Of a DNA stretch of 5,368 nucleotides, positions 4,024-5,368 are shown in pieces. Below the pieces are notes generated by a model, which was not told where the DNA came from, did not search any database, and saw only the letters and a program-made list of their open reading frames with translations. Positions within the stretch are counted from its first letter, which is position 1. Each line of letters starts with the position of its first letter. Made by a program: the position numbers and the translations under genes. Source of the stretch: JBOHHR01 sp050740975 (GTDB lineage: Bacteria > Pseudomonadota > Gammaproteobacteria > JBOHHR01); NCBI GenBank assembly GCA_050740975.1, contig JBOIEE010000346.1, positions 1 to 5,368 on the forward strand. The letters are read 5' to 3'.

Positions 4024-5055
4024 ATGTTTGCGGATAATCCAGTCGGGCATTGGCAGCGGCGGTGGCGCAGCCGGGCGGCGGAGTGCTCGGCGGGGCATCA
4101 GCAGGGCATGTCAATCGTCGAACTCATGGTGTCGATGGCCGTCGGTCTGCTGGTCCTATCGTTTCTGACGGTTATTTTCGTGAACAACAGCAATACGCGG
4201 CGCGAGATCGACAAGTCGGGCGAAGTTTACGAGAACGGTCGTTATGCTTTGCTAGTCTTGGGCGATGAACTGAACCATGCCGGCTACTATGGCACCTTGA
4301 GCGCTGTTTCGCCTGGAGCGACGACGGATCTACCGTGTTCGACGACGGTTGCCGACTGGGTGAATTCGCTCGCCCTTTCCGTGCGCGGTAGTACCGATAC
4401 TGGGGCTACTCCGCCTGATCCACTGTTCGGTTGCATCAACGGATCACGCAAGACCGATACCGATGCGCTCTTTGTGCAACGCGCTGCGACCTGCGTCGCG
4501 GGCGTAGGCGGCTGTGCGGGATTGGTTGCGAACGACATCTATGTTCAGGTGTCCGAGTGCGGTGCGGAATATTCGACCAATCCGTTCGTGCTGGTCGCCA
4601 ACTCTGGTTCACCCTACACCCTCCAGGACAAGGATTGTGCCGGCACCCCGGCGCCAGTCCGCAAGTTCATCCGCCGGATTTTTTTTGTCGGTTCCGATGA
4701 CAAGCTGCAGTATGTCGATATCGGACCTCTGGGTGCCGGCCCACCCGTCCCGCTGGCTGAGAACATCGAGAACATGCAAGTGGAGTACGGGGTCGACACC
4801 GACGGCGATTCATCGCCGGATAGCTTTGCTTCCGTGCCGCCAGGGGCGCCGCCAGACTGGACCCAGGTCGTCGGTGCGCGGGTCTGGCTACTGGCGCGCG
4901 CCCCCCAAGTCACGGCCGGCTATACGGACGACAAGACCTATACCATGGGCGATCTGAATGCCACCACCTACGCGGCCAGCTTGAACAAGGGTTATAAGCG
5001 CCACGTCTTCACCGGTTACCTCAATTTCGTCAACCCTCAGGGCAGGAAGGAATGA
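4024..5055 (+). CDS. pilW: PilW minor pilin (GspJ-like)
   Basis: The 343-residue protein has MSIVELMVSMAVGLLVLSFLTVIFVNN at 29-55, the hydrophobic helix, with Glu33 at +5 relative to M29 after G28. PilW proteins are the largest of the minor pilins, and this length fits. After the helix come RREIDKSGEVYENGRYALLVLGDELNHAGYYG, typical of the family, and a long disulfide-rich globular domain with cysteines in the 105-215 range. The C-terminal part has IRRIFFVGSDDKLQYVD, ENIENMQVEYGVDTDGD and RVWLLARAP, which resemble PilW C-terminal strands. The leader of 28 residues is long and basic (RRWRSR). No closer in-frame ATG exists before M29. A GGAGA at 4009-4013 is 10 nt before the ATG, a loose but usable Shine-Dalgarno. 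Confidence 0.87.
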   Translation: MFADNPVGHWQRRWRSRAAECSAGHQQGMSIVELMVSMAVGLLVLSFLTVIFVNNSNTRREIDKSGEVYENGRYALLVLGDELNHAGYYGTLSAVSPGATTDLPCSTTVADWVNSLALSVRGSTDTGATPPDPLFGCINGSRKTDTDALFVQRAATCVAGVGGCAGLVANDIYVQVSECGAEYSTNPFVLVANSGSPYTLQDKDCAGTPAPVRKFIRRIFFVGSDDKLQYVDIGPLGAGPPVPLAENIENMQVEYGVDTDGDSSPDSFASVPPGAPPDWTQVVGARVWLLARAPQVTAGYTDDKTYTMGDLNATTYAASLNKGYKRHVFTGYLNFVNPQGRKE

Positions 5056-5368
5056 ACGCGATGGGCGGGAGTATGCGGGGTGAAGGCGGGGCCGTGCTGT
5101 TCGTGGCTCTGATCATGCTTCTTCTCATGACGTTGCTTGCAGTCGCCGCTATGCGCCTGACGACGACTAACTTGCAGGCGGTCGGCAACGAGCAGTTCGG
5201 GACCGAGGCCCAGGCCGCCGCCGACTTCGCTTTGGACCAGACAGTCAACAACAAGGGTTTCATCGATATCACGGCGAGCACCACCCAGAAGGTCAGCCTG
5301 ACCCAGGAAGATTCGACCACCGATCCTTCGGCCTTGTCGGTCACGCTGAGTGTGCCCGGGTGCAAGCG
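5052..5368 (+). CDS. pilX: PilX pilus assembly protein, N-terminal part (runs off window)
   Basis: The frame is open to the window end (105 codons plus two bases seen). MNAMGGSMRGEGG is followed by AVLFVALIMLLLMTLLAVAA, the PilX N-terminal hydrophobic helix, and MRLTTTNLQAVGNEQFGTEAQAAADFAL, the conserved PilX segment. Unlike the other four pilins, position +5 after the likely cleavage site (G13/A14) is Val, not Glu, as I recall is usual for PilX/GspK-like proteins. The start overlaps the pilW stop (ATGA, 5052-5055), with AGGA at 5044-5047 just upstream. ATGs at 5061 and 5073 are weaker start choices. The order fimT-pilV-pilW-pilX predicts pilY1 next, beyond the window. Confidence 0.85.
   Translation, partial: MNAMGGSMRGEGGAVLFVALIMLLLMTLLAVAAMRLTTTNLQAVGNEQFGTEAQAAADFALDQTVNNKGFIDITASTTQKVSLTQEDSTTDPSALSVTLSVPGCK

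Overview
The window looks like a Gammaproteobacterial chromosome: a minor-pilin operon of the Pseudomonas/Xanthomonas type sits beside an accessory block. I cannot name the genus from sequence alone. The left part (about 1-2170) is accessory DNA and the right part (about 2200-5368) is a type IV pilus operon that runs off the window end.

Accessory part. Bases 1 to about 126 are the 3' end of a plus-strand group II intron (domains V and VI, with a bulged branch-point A). All genes after it, up to 2042, lie on the minus strand. Read in their own direction (right to left) they are: a hicB-hicA toxin-antitoxin pair; a ribbon-helix-helix (CopG-type) antitoxin; the first codons of a PIN-domain (VapC-like) toxin that stops after 14 residues; and a class I SAM-dependent methyltransferase that starts in the stub of the dead toxin operon. 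The hicBA pair is bracketed by two same-orientation copies of a 10-bp end (AGCGGCTAAC on the plus strand, 589 bp apart). Each belongs to an imperfect inverted repeat, and the arrangement resembles an integron gene cassette with attC-like sites. No integrase is in the window.

Pilus part. A strong match to a sigma-28 (FliA) promoter, TAAAGTTT-N11-GCCGCTAG, lies at 2205-2231. It is followed by a leader of about 210 nt. The leader contains a 9-bp stem enclosing a second hairpin, a smaller hairpin that covers a Shine-Dalgarno sequence, and a 31-codon open frame with that Shine-Dalgarno. Five tightly packed genes follow: a PilE-like pilin, a FimT/FimU (GspH-like) pilin, PilV, PilW and the start of PilX. 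Three of the four junctions are ATGA stop/start overlaps, so translation is probably coupled. These minor pilins are expected to be handled by the prepilin peptidase (PilX possibly by a less usual route) and to prime assembly and sit at the tip of type IV pili, probably with PilY1 encoded beyond the window.

The points most worth following up are the sigma-28 promoter and structured leader ahead of the minor-pilin operon, the cassette-like frame around hicBA, and the decayed PIN toxin next to an intact antitoxin.
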